Source: Mucilaginibacter sp.
Lineage (GTDB): Bacteria > Bacteroidota > Bacteroidia > Sphingobacteriales > Sphingobacteriaceae
Reading direction: 5' to 3'
Assembly: GCF_028288205.1 (NCBI RefSeq)
Contig: NZ_JAQBOD010000003.1
Coordinates: 1-64,000 of the forward strand
Length of the DNA stretch: 64,000 bases
Numbering within the stretch: position 1 is the first letter of the stretch; each line of letters starts with the position of its first letter. Shown piece by piece: positions 27,501-35,071 of this stretch. The notes below the pieces were generated by a model. That model was not told the origin of the DNA. It ran no database searches and saw nothing but the letters and a program-made list of their open reading frames with translations. The position numbers were made by a program, and so were the translations under genes.

Positions 27501-27878
27501 ACTTTCGGGAGTCTCGTTTTTTGGAGTTACAACAATAGTTTTATTTTCTATTGTATAAGTAAACGGTTGCCCTTTTAAGCATTGATTTAAGGCATCGGTA
27601 ATAGATTTGTTTTCAAAATGAACCGAAATAGGCTTGGCCTTTTGAAGCTCATTATATTTATAAAGAAAGAAATAGCCGCTTTGCTGTTCAATTGTTTTTA
27701 GGGCTTTTTCTAAAGTAATATTCTCGCCCGATAAGGTGATTTTTTGAGAGTATACTTTAGCGCTTAATTGCATACATGAAATTGTAATAATAAATACAGT
27801 TAATTTCATAATAATAAACACTTTGGAGGATAAGAACCGTAACTTTTTACGGTCTTTACAGAGAGAATTTAATTGCAT
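24531..27878 (-). CDS. SusC/RagA-family TonB-dependent transporter with STN domain
   Basis: 1115 residues. A short N-terminal extension, then a signal peptide beginning MKLTVFIITISCM (residue 24 on). STN domain (about 45-125), carboxypeptidase-regulatory domain (about 130-210), TonB box region SLNEVVVTG, plug (about 220-370, GVVIITTKKGK) and a 22-strand barrel ending in Phe. The STN domain contacts FecR-type anti-sigma factors, and such a pair lies directly upstream. It imports nutrient across the outer membrane with TonB energy. It heads the SusC-SusD-esterase-CocE operon. An alternative start is the ATG at 27807-27809. Confidence 0.95.
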   Translation of the reverse strand: MQLNSLCKDRKKLRFLSSKVFIIMKLTVFIITISCMQLSAKVYSQKITLSGENITLEKALKTIEQQSGYFFLYKYNELQKAKPISVHFENKSITDALNQCLKGQPFTYTIENKTIVVTPKNETPESVQPVLKSIKGKVVDEKGQPLPGSSVMIKGTKIGAVTNVNGEFELNNVPDAAILTVSFIGYKTKEVSVKNISSVVTIALDLDESSLNEVVVTGLATSIKRSNAASSISHLSSQQLAGTTPPVTIDGAMSGKIVGANINSNSGAPGGGISVKLRGISSINGSSEPLYVVDGVFVNNSQFSTGAGASAFSGAGTNQDQATNRLSDINPADIESIEVLKGPSAGAIYGTRANAGVVIITTKKGKAGQTRVNVSQDVGFVSAEKLLGAEGWSLDPIGPQGQNKFDYVFGTGVAGSGSATEIAAWKAATAAGKIYDYEKIIYGNIGKVSNTTASVSGGTDKTKYYLASGLDNETGIEKRTGFQRRSVKVNLDQKLTDFWSFSIGSNYLNTGNQRGFSGNDNRGVSVPYTLAYTPNYAQLLPVDGKYPDSPYTGDNPLAISDRAVNNEITNRFIQSFSSTLYLMQKPNQTLKFAFSGGLDYVLTEDEIYFPDDLQSQRTRANGAGASRFSKNRSFNTNYQGFLIDNWKIKNIDFTTQVGVVKLSTKNDFSWIQGEGLLPGQENPNNATVRTSSETFQNWTDVGFVGQQEINWDDKVIATGGIRFDKSTLNGDNNKLYAFPRASVALNLTKFDFWKAQTINEFKLRLAYGRTGGEPAFGNTFTSLATTSYGGLLGTVTPTTVGNSTIQPETAQEIEMGTDIALFNGRLTFEGSYYIKNVYNLLNPYVLSDGTGVLSYIAYPVGDLQNKGIELALGGTPVKLPNFAWTTNLQFWNNRTKVTRLVIPNTTVGSGFSIYGRNQLRLGQSPSAWYGSPNVVDASGIAQATQYEDAQPKYQVSWSNTFTFLKNFDFSFLLHRSYGNFNSNLTQKQKDAGGTSIDWSHNDNLWGLTGVPNGKARSPSNPNVTAREFIQDASYLRLREVALYYNIPKSFLTTAFHNTVQSVKLGASATNLFTITQYQGYDPEASNFGNQSVGASVDNSAFPSSKRIFIRLAVGF

Positions 27879-28060
27879 ATCTTTGCAAGGTTTGAGTGAA
27901 TAAATGTGATTCTGTCAGGGATCTTTTTTAGCTAACTCATATCAGTAAGCCGGGGGTGTTGGTAGCACTTCCGGTTTTTTTGTGATTAGCTTTAATGTGT
28001 GTTTTCATAGCCGTTTTTTCATATTTTTTGTTATTTTTTAGGGGTTAAACAATTTGTTAA

Positions 28061-29275
28061 TTATGGTAATACAATTATCTTTTTATCTTCAATTTTAAAA
28101 TGCACGTTATCTAATTCTAATATGTGCAGCACCTGCCTTATATTTTCGCCCCGCCCTATCGTTCCAACAAACTCATCATTCTTTATATTGCCCTCATATA
28201 AAACATCAACATCATACCACCTTGCCAGTTGCCTCATTATATATTTAATATTAACCCGGTTAAATTTAAAATATCCATTTTTCCAGGCTAAAGCTTCATC
28301 AACTAATGCGGGGCCAATTTTTACGCTGCCATTTTTATCAACAATTGCTTGTTCGCCCGGCTTTAATATACTTGCCTCATTATTCTCTACTATTTTTACC
28401 GAGCCCTCAAGCAATGTTGTTTTAATAGCATCTTCATCAGCATAAGCCATCACGTTAAAGTGTGTACCTAATACTTCTATAGTTTGGTTGCCGGATCTTA
28501 CACGAAAAGGCTTCTCTTTATTTTTTGCTACTTCAAAGTACGCTTCGCCGGTTATATTTACATTACGCTCTTTACCTACAAAAGCTGTAGGATAAGTGAT
28601 AGAAGAGGCCGAATTAAGCCAAACCTCTGTGCCATCCGGCAAGGTTAATTTGTATTGGCCACCCCGGGGTGTAGTCATTGTGTTATACAATACTTTTTCG
28701 GGCTCGGCATTTGTTTTGTTATAAACTAACTGCCCGTTAGCCAATTTAACTACATTAGCATTGCCTTGTTGGGCAAGTGTGCCATCCTTTGCATCATTCA
28801 AAACTATTTTAGAGCCATCCTGTAACGTTAGTATAGCTTTGTTACTTCCAGGGGTTATATTCGTTTTTATCTCTTTGCTTTTTACAACTTTGTTAATTTC
28901 TGCTTTGTTAGCAGATTTATAATAAGTGTACATACTTTGAAATATTAATAGCATAATGGTGGTAGTAGCCATTAATTTCAAAATTAACGGGCGGATAGAG
29001 GTTGGTTCAGATTCTACTTCCTCGTTGTTTACCTCAACAGTATCTATTTTTTGCAATATGCTGTTAAATGTTTCATCAAATGTCCTACTCATTTCGGGCA
29101 TTTGATCAAAGTCATCTAACGCATATTCATTTAACTTCTCGACTATAATTTGCCTTAAAGTACTTTCGTTGTTATCTGTTTTAAAATGCTCCAGTAAGAA
29201 CTTGATTTCTTGTTCGGTGCATTCATTATTAATATAACGCTGAAAGATTTCTTTTAGCAGATGTTGATCTTCCAA
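28061..29275 (-). CDS. FecR-family anti-sigma factor
   Basis: 404 residues. A cytoplasmic N-terminal sigma-binding region (about 1-95), one membrane segment (about 105-122, LILKLMATTTIMLLIFQ), a periplasmic FecR domain (about 180-300; GGQYKLTLPDGTEVWLNSAS, GEAYFEVAKNKEKPF) and the C-terminal DUF4974 domain. It relays transporter occupancy from the STN domain of the SusC protein to the ECF sigma factor. The start is TTG at 29273-29275; no ATG lies in frame nearby. It lies between the sigma and susC genes. Confidence 0.93.
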   Translation of the reverse strand: MEDQHLLKEIFQRYINNECTEQEIKFLLEHFKTDNNESTLRQIIVEKLNEYALDDFDQMPEMSRTFDETFNSILQKIDTVEVNNEEVESEPTSIRPLILKLMATTTIMLLIFQSMYTYYKSANKAEINKVVKSKEIKTNITPGSNKAILTLQDGSKIVLNDAKDGTLAQQGNANVVKLANGQLVYNKTNAEPEKVLYNTMTTPRGGQYKLTLPDGTEVWLNSASSITYPTAFVGKERNVNITGEAYFEVAKNKEKPFRVRSGNQTIEVLGTHFNVMAYADEDAIKTTLLEGSVKIVENNEASILKPGEQAIVDKNGSVKIGPALVDEALAWKNGYFKFNRVNIKYIMRQLARWYDVDVLYEGNIKNDEFVGTIGRGENIRQVLHILELDNVHFKIEDKKIIVLP

Positions 29276-29434
29276 TTTCCTTGTATTTGTATGCTAATAC
29301 GTACGGGAAGAAAATTACATCTGCTCTGTTTAAAAAAAATATTATTTAATTTTTACTGTACTGCTTGTAAAGATTTATACAGGCGATGTAAGATGATTTT
29401 CAATATATATGAAAATCTATAGGGATAAGCTCTA

Positions 29435-30010
29435 TCAGCTTATATTGGTTGATAGTAAAAAATATTTTTTTACTACACTGGAAGCTTTAACTATATGCTC
29501 GTTAACTGTTGATACGGATACACCAAGTAGCCGGCTAACTTCTTCGTAGCTTCTTCCCTCTATTTTACATAATATATAAACCTGCTTACGCTTAGGGGGC
29601 AATTGTTCAATTGCTTTTGCCAGTACGTAATTACCTTCTTTATAATATATATGCTGTTCAATAGGGGATGTTGTAGGTACGGAAACTGATATTAAATAAG
29701 TTTCAAGTTTCTTATTAAGTGCCGCTTTTCGGAAAAAATCATAAACTAAATTTTCGGCAATTTTAAATAAATAAGAACGAAATGACTTTTCAGGATTAAG
29801 TTTTTCCCTGCTTATCCATATTTTTACAAACAGATCTTGTAATAATTCCTCAGCTATTTCGTCAGATTTTACCATTTTTAATAGGTTTCTGTATATTCTG
29901 ACTTTGTAATTGTGATATAATTGCTCAAAAGCGTATTTATCGCCATTTTTTAGCGACTCTACAAGCTCTTTTTCGGTTAATAGTAAATAATTTTCGCAAA
30001 TTTTACTCAT
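29435..30010 (-). CDS. ECF sigma-70 factor
   Basis: 191 residues, sigma regions 2 (about 25-95, FEQLYHNYKVRIYRNLLKMVK and ELLQDLFVKIW) and 4 (about 130-180, LPPKRKQVYILCKIEGRSYEEVSRLLGVS, an HTH), no region 3. It directs RNA polymerase to the downstream SusCD promoter when released by FecR. The gene is 159 nt upstream of fecR, and a perfect -7 box precedes it. Typical hybrid sigma/anti-sigma control of a Bacteroidota nutrient locus. Confidence 0.95.
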   Translation of the reverse strand: MSKICENYLLLTEKELVESLKNGDKYAFEQLYHNYKVRIYRNLLKMVKSDEIAEELLQDLFVKIWISREKLNPEKSFRSYLFKIAENLVYDFFRKAALNKKLETYLISVSVPTTSPIEQHIYYKEGNYVLAKAIEQLPPKRKQVYILCKIEGRSYEEVSRLLGVSVSTVNEHIVKASSVVKKYFLLSTNIS

Positions 30011-30030
30011 TTTGGCAATTAACTTTGACT

Positions 30031-30038
30031 CAAATATA
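30031..30038 (-). promoter_or_regulatory. -7 promoter box of the sigma-factor gene
   Basis: TATATTTG on the reverse strand is a perfect TAnnTTTG, 20 nt upstream of the ATG. I cannot place the TTG element confidently (nearest is about 28 nt away). Confidence 0.5.
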
Positions 30039-30449
30039 ATTATTTTGATTTTTATTTCATTATTATCAATAAATTAAATGAATAAATGAAAATAAAATTA
30101 TAAATGGTGTATTATTTTGTAATATTTATGATTAATAATGATTTGAGAATTGATAATTATGAAATTTATAATTTTTTAACATTAATTTTTTATGTATTGT
30201 TAGGTATAGGACTGATTTTTACTTGTTAAAACATGTAAGTAGTGTGGTTGGTACGCTAATCACGGGTTTTGTTTTTAATATTTTAATAAATATATATAAT
30301 TATTTTAAAGACTGGCCCAAAAGTTATGCTTTCTCATAAAATGGAGTTAATGCAATGTCTTTTGAGTAGTATGCTTATATTTACCCATCTAACCATGAAA
30401 TTATAAACCTTAAAAAAATCTGTATCACAGATAATTAATAAACCTGCTC
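30039..30449. other. AT-rich divergent intergenic region
   Basis: About 410 nt between the reverse sigma gene and the forward GH2 gene. Very AT-rich, no ORF of coding quality. TCTGTATCACAGA at 30419-30431 is a small dyad (TCTGT/ACAGA) just upstream of the GH2 start and could be an operator. The GH2 gene is not part of the SusCD operon, but it could share regulation. Confidence 0.35.
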
Positions 30450-33194
30450 ATGAGACAACTACTGTTGCCCTTTCTTTTAATTTTTTCTTTAACATCCTTT
30501 TCGCAGTCCACTGTAGTTAAATATTTGTCCGGAACGGATAAAGATCATACTGTGCAATGGGATTTTTACTGTACCGACGGCAGATTGAGCGGCAAATGGG
30601 CAAAAATTGCTGTACCATCTAACTGGGAACAGCAGGGATTTGGTACTTATAATTATGGGCACGATAAAGTAAAGGCAAATGAGCAAGGAATTTATAAGCA
30701 TGAATTTTTTGCAGAAAGCTGGAAAGGCAAAAGAGTATACATAGTTTTTGAAGGCTCCATGACTGATACTAAAGTTATAATTAATGGCAAACAAGCCGGC
30801 CCCATACACCAGGGAAGCTTTTATCGCTTTAAATATGATATAACCGATCTGGTCAAATACAATTCCCAAAACTTATTGGAGGTTACGGTAGATAAAACAT
30901 CGGCAAATGTTTCTGTAAATGATGCTGAGCGAAAAAATAGTGATTTTTGGGTATTTGGTGGTATATATCGCCCTGTTTACCTGGAGATTGTTCCTGCAAC
31001 TTTTATTGACCGAACTGCTGTAAATGCAAAAGCTGATGGTTCTTTCCAATTGGATGTATATGCGCTAAACCTGCATGATGAAGTCGTTGAGGCACAGGTG
31101 CAAAAATTGAATGGTGAAAATGTAGGCAAGCCTTTTTCTGTAATTGCTGATGCTAAGCAAGATCATCTGGAACTAAAAAGCACTTTTAACAAACCCTTAT
31201 TATGGAGTGATGAATATCCTAATTTATACCAGGTAGTTGTTACTATAAAAAATAAACAAGGTATTGTACATCGCGTTAAGCAAAAGTTTGGTTTTCGTAC
31301 GGTCGAAATACGTACCAACGATGGGTTCTATGTAAACGGAGCCAAAATGATATTAAAAGGCAGCAATCGCCATAGCTTTTGGCCCGAGACGGGGCGCACC
31401 CTAAGCCATCAGGTACATTTAATGGATGTGAAACTGATGAAAGAAATGAATATGAATGCAGTACGTATGTCGCACTATCCGCCCGATCAGGATTTTCTTG
31501 ACGTGTGCGACTCGTTGGGTGTATATGTATTAGATGAGTTAACCGGCTGGGAAGCAAAATATGATACATTAGTTGGCCATAAACTGGTGAAAGAATTAGT
31601 GGTACGCGATGTAAACCACCCATCAATTATTTTTTGGGATAATGGTAACGAGGGTGGCTGGAACACCTTGTTAGATAACGACTATGCCTTATATGATCCG
31701 CAAAAACGTACCGTAATACACCCATGGGAGAGATTTAATGGTACCAATACCAAACACTATCCTGATTATAAATACATAGTAAAATCGGTAGCTACAGAAA
31801 AGGATGTTTTTTTTCCTACAGAATTTATGCATGGCCTATATGATGGTGGGGCAGGAGCAGCGCTTGATGATTTTTGGAGCCTGATGCTTAAGCACCCGTA
31901 TGGGGCAGGCGGGTTTATCTGGGCATTTTTGGATGAGTCTATTATTCGAACAGATAAAGGTAATATATATGATGGTGACGGCAATCACGCGCCTGACGGT
32001 ATAGTTGGCCCGCATCGCGAAAAGGAAGCCAGCTTTTATACCATAAAGGAGATATGGTCGCCTATATATATTAACCCGCAGCCAATTGATAATACGTTCA
32101 ATGGAAAAATAGCAGTCGAAAATAGATACGCATTTACCAAATTAAGCCAATGTAAGTTTAAATGGCAGCTGGTTAAATTTCCATCGGCAGAAAGCAAAAG
32201 CACTATGCCCGTTACAATAGCTACCGGGGCACCATTAGCAGTTGAACTGGCACCTGGCGAAAAAGGAATGCTCGACCTGCATTTGCCTGCAACATGGGCA
32301 AAAAACGACGCGTTGTATTTAACCGCTTACGGGCCACATAATGAAAAGCTGTTTACCTGGAGCTGGGCTATTAAATTACCGGCTGCTATAGCCAATCCCA
32401 TTGTATTAGCACCTAAATCTGCAATAGCAGGTATAGCAACAGGTAATGAGTTAGTGGTTAAATGTAATAATATTGAATATTACTTTGATCAGCGTACCGG
32501 GTATATAGAAAAGGTAGTTAAAGCTAAATCAATTATTTCGTTATCCGGTGGCCCCGTACTGGCGGGCGTTAGCACAACATTGAAAGAATTTACTTACAAA
32601 TATGTAGACAAACAATATGTTGTAGAGGCTGATTACCAGGGCGCAGCAACGTTACATGTTAAATGGACATTCACTACCGGCGGGCCTGTTAAACTTGAAT
32701 ATACCTACGCCCAAACCGGCGATGCCGATTATATGGGTATTACCTTTAATTATCCCGAAGAAAAAATTACCGGGATGAAATGGCTTGGCCGTGGTCCGTA
32801 CCGTGTTTGGAAAAACAGGCTGCGCGGTCAACTATTTGGTGTATGGCATAAGGCCTATAATAATACTATTACCGGCGAGACTTGGGGATACCCCGAATTT
32901 AAAGGCTATCATGCCGAGGTTAGCTGGGCCGTTATTGAAAATAAAGAATCACCTTTTACGGTTTATACCGATAATAAAAACATGTACCTGCAAATGCTGC
33001 GCCCGGCAAGAGAAAAGGATGCGTTGAAGGATAATAATGTAGAGCCGCCATTCCCTGATGGCAATATTGGGTTTTTAAACGGAATAAGTGCTATTGGTAC
33101 CAAATTTCAGCCGGCAAGAGTTATGGGGCCGCAAAGCCAGAAAAACAAAAACACCGGCGAACCTATAAGCGGTACCTTATGGTTTAAGTTTTAA
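30450..33194 (+). CDS. Glycoside hydrolase family 2 enzyme (beta-galactosidase-like)
   Basis: 914 residues, secreted (signal peptide to FS at about 18). Order: sugar-binding N-terminal domain with IAVPSNWEQQGFGTYNYG, Ig-like domain, TIM barrel with FWDNGNEGGWN (acid/base Glu) and FPTEFMHGLYDGGAG (nucleophile Glu), then the C-terminal beta-sandwich (small chain). The FIWAFLDE motif follows. Retaining exo-glycosidase; galactosidase, glucuronidase or mannosidase specificity cannot be assigned. It diverges from the sigma gene of the SusCD locus and may process its cargo in the periplasm. Confidence 0.92.
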   Translation: MRQLLLPFLLIFSLTSFSQSTVVKYLSGTDKDHTVQWDFYCTDGRLSGKWAKIAVPSNWEQQGFGTYNYGHDKVKANEQGIYKHEFFAESWKGKRVYIVFEGSMTDTKVIINGKQAGPIHQGSFYRFKYDITDLVKYNSQNLLEVTVDKTSANVSVNDAERKNSDFWVFGGIYRPVYLEIVPATFIDRTAVNAKADGSFQLDVYALNLHDEVVEAQVQKLNGENVGKPFSVIADAKQDHLELKSTFNKPLLWSDEYPNLYQVVVTIKNKQGIVHRVKQKFGFRTVEIRTNDGFYVNGAKMILKGSNRHSFWPETGRTLSHQVHLMDVKLMKEMNMNAVRMSHYPPDQDFLDVCDSLGVYVLDELTGWEAKYDTLVGHKLVKELVVRDVNHPSIIFWDNGNEGGWNTLLDNDYALYDPQKRTVIHPWERFNGTNTKHYPDYKYIVKSVATEKDVFFPTEFMHGLYDGGAGAALDDFWSLMLKHPYGAGGFIWAFLDESIIRTDKGNIYDGDGNHAPDGIVGPHREKEASFYTIKEIWSPIYINPQPIDNTFNGKIAVENRYAFTKLSQCKFKWQLVKFPSAESKSTMPVTIATGAPLAVELAPGEKGMLDLHLPATWAKNDALYLTAYGPHNEKLFTWSWAIKLPAAIANPIVLAPKSAIAGIATGNELVVKCNNIEYYFDQRTGYIEKVVKAKSIISLSGGPVLAGVSTTLKEFTYKYVDKQYVVEADYQGAATLHVKWTFTTGGPVKLEYTYAQTGDADYMGITFNYPEEKITGMKWLGRGPYRVWKNRLRGQLFGVWHKAYNNTITGETWGYPEFKGYHAEVSWAVIENKESPFTVYTDNKNMYLQMLRPAREKDALKDNNVEPPFPDGNIGFLNGISAIGTKFQPARVMGPQSQKNKNTGEPISGTLWFKF

Positions 33195-33253
33195 TGGCCT
33201 TGATTGTAATAAAAAAAAGTTACTGCACTCTAACACCTAAATCATAATAAAAT

Positions 33254-34036
33254 ATGGCTATTGAAGACGATAAGTACATTTTACAAGTAGAGGGCCTTTA
33301 TGTTAACTACGGCAACTTTGTTGCGGTAAATAATGTAAAATTTGAAGTATTAAAAGGAGAAATTTTTGGTTTGCTTGGGCCTAATGGCGCGGGTAAAACC
33401 AGTACCCTTAGCGCTATTGAGGGACTGCTGAAATTTAAAAACGGAACTATTATTGTTGATGGGCAAGACGTACAAAAAAAGCCTTTACACGCGCGTGCAT
33501 CAATGGGTGTACAGCTGCAATCAACCAGCTTTCAGCCGGAGTTGAATGTGGTGCAAATACTTCAACTGTTTTCGGGTGTTTATGGTGTGCCGATGAGTAA
33601 AGATCAGATTAAGGGTACCTTAAAAGATATTAACCTGGAGGATGCTGCTACTAAAAAATTCGGGCAGTTATCAGGCGGGCAGCAGCAACGCGTATCGCTG
33701 GTAATTGCAACTATTCATAACCCACGGTTGGTGCTGTTAGATGAGCCTACAACAGGCCTTGACCCGCAATCGCGCCGCCAGCTTTGGGAACGTATTGAAG
33801 CCATACGCGAAAAGGGCCACGCGGTTTTATTAACCACACACTCTATGGAAGAGGCAGAAGCCGTTTGTGATCGGATAGCTATTATTGATCATGGCCGCGT
33901 AATAGCTATTGATACGCCACAATCGCTTATTGATAAACATCGAGACGAGCCGGAAGTAATAGCCGTTTCGCGCCGTGGAAAAGTAACTTTAGAAGATGTG
34001 TTTATTGCCCTAACCGGCAGCGCTGTGCGCGCCTAA
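33254..34036 (+). CDS. ABC transporter ATP-binding protein, DrrA/CcmA-like exporter type
   Basis: 260 residues with Walker A GPNGAGKTS (about 45-53), Q-loop, signature LSGGQQQRVSL, Walker B LVLLDEPTTGL and H-loop LTTHSMEEAE. The C-terminal VTLEDVFIALTG tail is usual in drug/lipid exporters. The permease starts 12 nt downstream. It energises export of an unknown hydrophobic substrate from the inner membrane. Confidence 0.95.
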   Translation: MAIEDDKYILQVEGLYVNYGNFVAVNNVKFEVLKGEIFGLLGPNGAGKTSTLSAIEGLLKFKNGTIIVDGQDVQKKPLHARASMGVQLQSTSFQPELNVVQILQLFSGVYGVPMSKDQIKGTLKDINLEDAATKKFGQLSGGQQQRVSLVIATIHNPRLVLLDEPTTGLDPQSRRQLWERIEAIREKGHAVLLTTHSMEEAEAVCDRIAIIDHGRVIAIDTPQSLIDKHRDEPEVIAVSRRGKVTLEDVFIALTGSAVRA

Positions 34037-34048
34037 TTTAAAAATCAA

Positions 34049-34798
34049 ATGGAAACAGTGATACCTAAAACATCCACCGTATTTATAACTTTACTAAGGG
34101 CCGATCTGGCCACTTTGTTCAGTAATCGCCGGTCGGTTATAATTTCATTATTAGTACCTGTTATTATCCTTATATCTTGGAAAGGGATGATACCGCAAAT
34201 GGGTGGTCCGTTTGCACTTTCTACTGCAATAACCATAGGGTTAATGGCCATAGGTTTAATGGGTTATACTATATCTATATCACGCGATAGAGATAAAGGC
34301 ATTTTTCAGCGTTTGCGTGTAGCGCCGGTACCCGGCTGGGCAATCATGGCAAGCCGCATAAGCATCCAGCTGGTTATGATCATGATATTAACCCTCGCGG
34401 TTTTTATTGTAGGATTTGAATATGATAAAATAGCACTTAGCGCGCAGGGATATTTACTCACCTTTGCTGTAGCCATTTTGGGCGGAGCGGTTTATCTTAG
34501 CCTTGGGCAGTTAATTGTGGGCCTTGTTAAAAACCCCGAAACTGTTAATGCAACTACGCGCCTTACCTATTTCTTATTTATGATGGTTGGCATGTTTGGC
34601 GAAATGGGAGCATTGGGCCCCCAGGTAAAGCAGGGCGTGCATTGGTCGCCATACGGTTCAGTTAAACTCATGCTGGCAGCAAGTATGGACCCTGTTAAAT
34701 GGAATAATGATACTACTGCTACCGTTTTAGTATCATTAGGTTACGTAATTATATTTGCCGGGATTGGCATTAAGAATTTTAAATGGAACACTAAATAG
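34049..34798 (+). CDS. ABC-2-type transporter permease
   Basis: 249 residues with six hydrophobic segments (about 25-45, 53-73, 100-125, 135-160, 165-190, 225-245), the ABC-2 type topology. SRDRDKGIFQRLRVAPVPGW between the second and third segments is the coupling loop. Pairs with the ATPase immediately upstream (12-nt gap). Substrate unknown. Confidence 0.92.
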   Translation: METVIPKTSTVFITLLRADLATLFSNRRSVIISLLVPVIILISWKGMIPQMGGPFALSTAITIGLMAIGLMGYTISISRDRDKGIFQRLRVAPVPGWAIMASRISIQLVMIMILTLAVFIVGFEYDKIALSAQGYLLTFAVAILGGAVYLSLGQLIVGLVKNPETVNATTRLTYFLFMMVGMFGEMGALGPQVKQGVHWSPYGSVKLMLAASMDPVKWNNDTTATVLVSLGYVIIFAGIGIKNFKWNTK

Positions 34799-34818
34799 AG
34801 TTCTTCAAAATTGTCATT

Positions 34819-34877
34819 CTTGAATGATAGCAAAGCAGGCGGATTGAAATGCCTATATTTTTTCGCTATCATTCAAG
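34819..34877. repeat. Intergenic inverted repeat
   Basis: Perfect 13-bp arms CTTGAATGATAGC (34819-34831) and GCTATCATTCAAG (34865-34877), separated by 33 nt, downstream of the ABC permease. The flanks (TGTCATTC... and ...GAAATGAGAGCG) look like a dispersed intergenic repeat of the same style as the lysC-lysA element. It could terminate the ABC transcript, though it lacks a T tail. Confidence 0.6.
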
Positions 34878-35014
34878 AGATAGTTCCCGCTACCGCTCGA
34901 AATGAGAGCGCGTTTTATAATGACATGTTTTAATCGTAACGTGTCATTTTTAGCTTCAAAGTCCTTGGGATTTTATAACTCAGAACGACAAAAAAGATTT
35001 TAGGAGGATAAGAA

Positions 35015-35056
35015 CCTAACAAAAAAGCCAACTGTATAGTCGGCTTTTTTGTTAGG
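35015..35056. terminator. Strong terminator between convergent ABC and M1 genes
   Basis: Perfect 15-bp arms (CCTAACAAAAAAGCC and its complement at 35042-35056) with a 12-nt loop. A- and T-runs inside the arms make it bidirectional. It lies 15 nt past the M1 stop codon. Confidence 0.85.
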
Positions 35057-35071
35057 AAAGATTGCTTAATA

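Noticed and set aside
33254-34798. ABC pair as an antibiotic-resistance pump
   Set aside because: DrrA/DrrB-like sequence alone does not show the substrate; named only as an exporter of unknown cargo.
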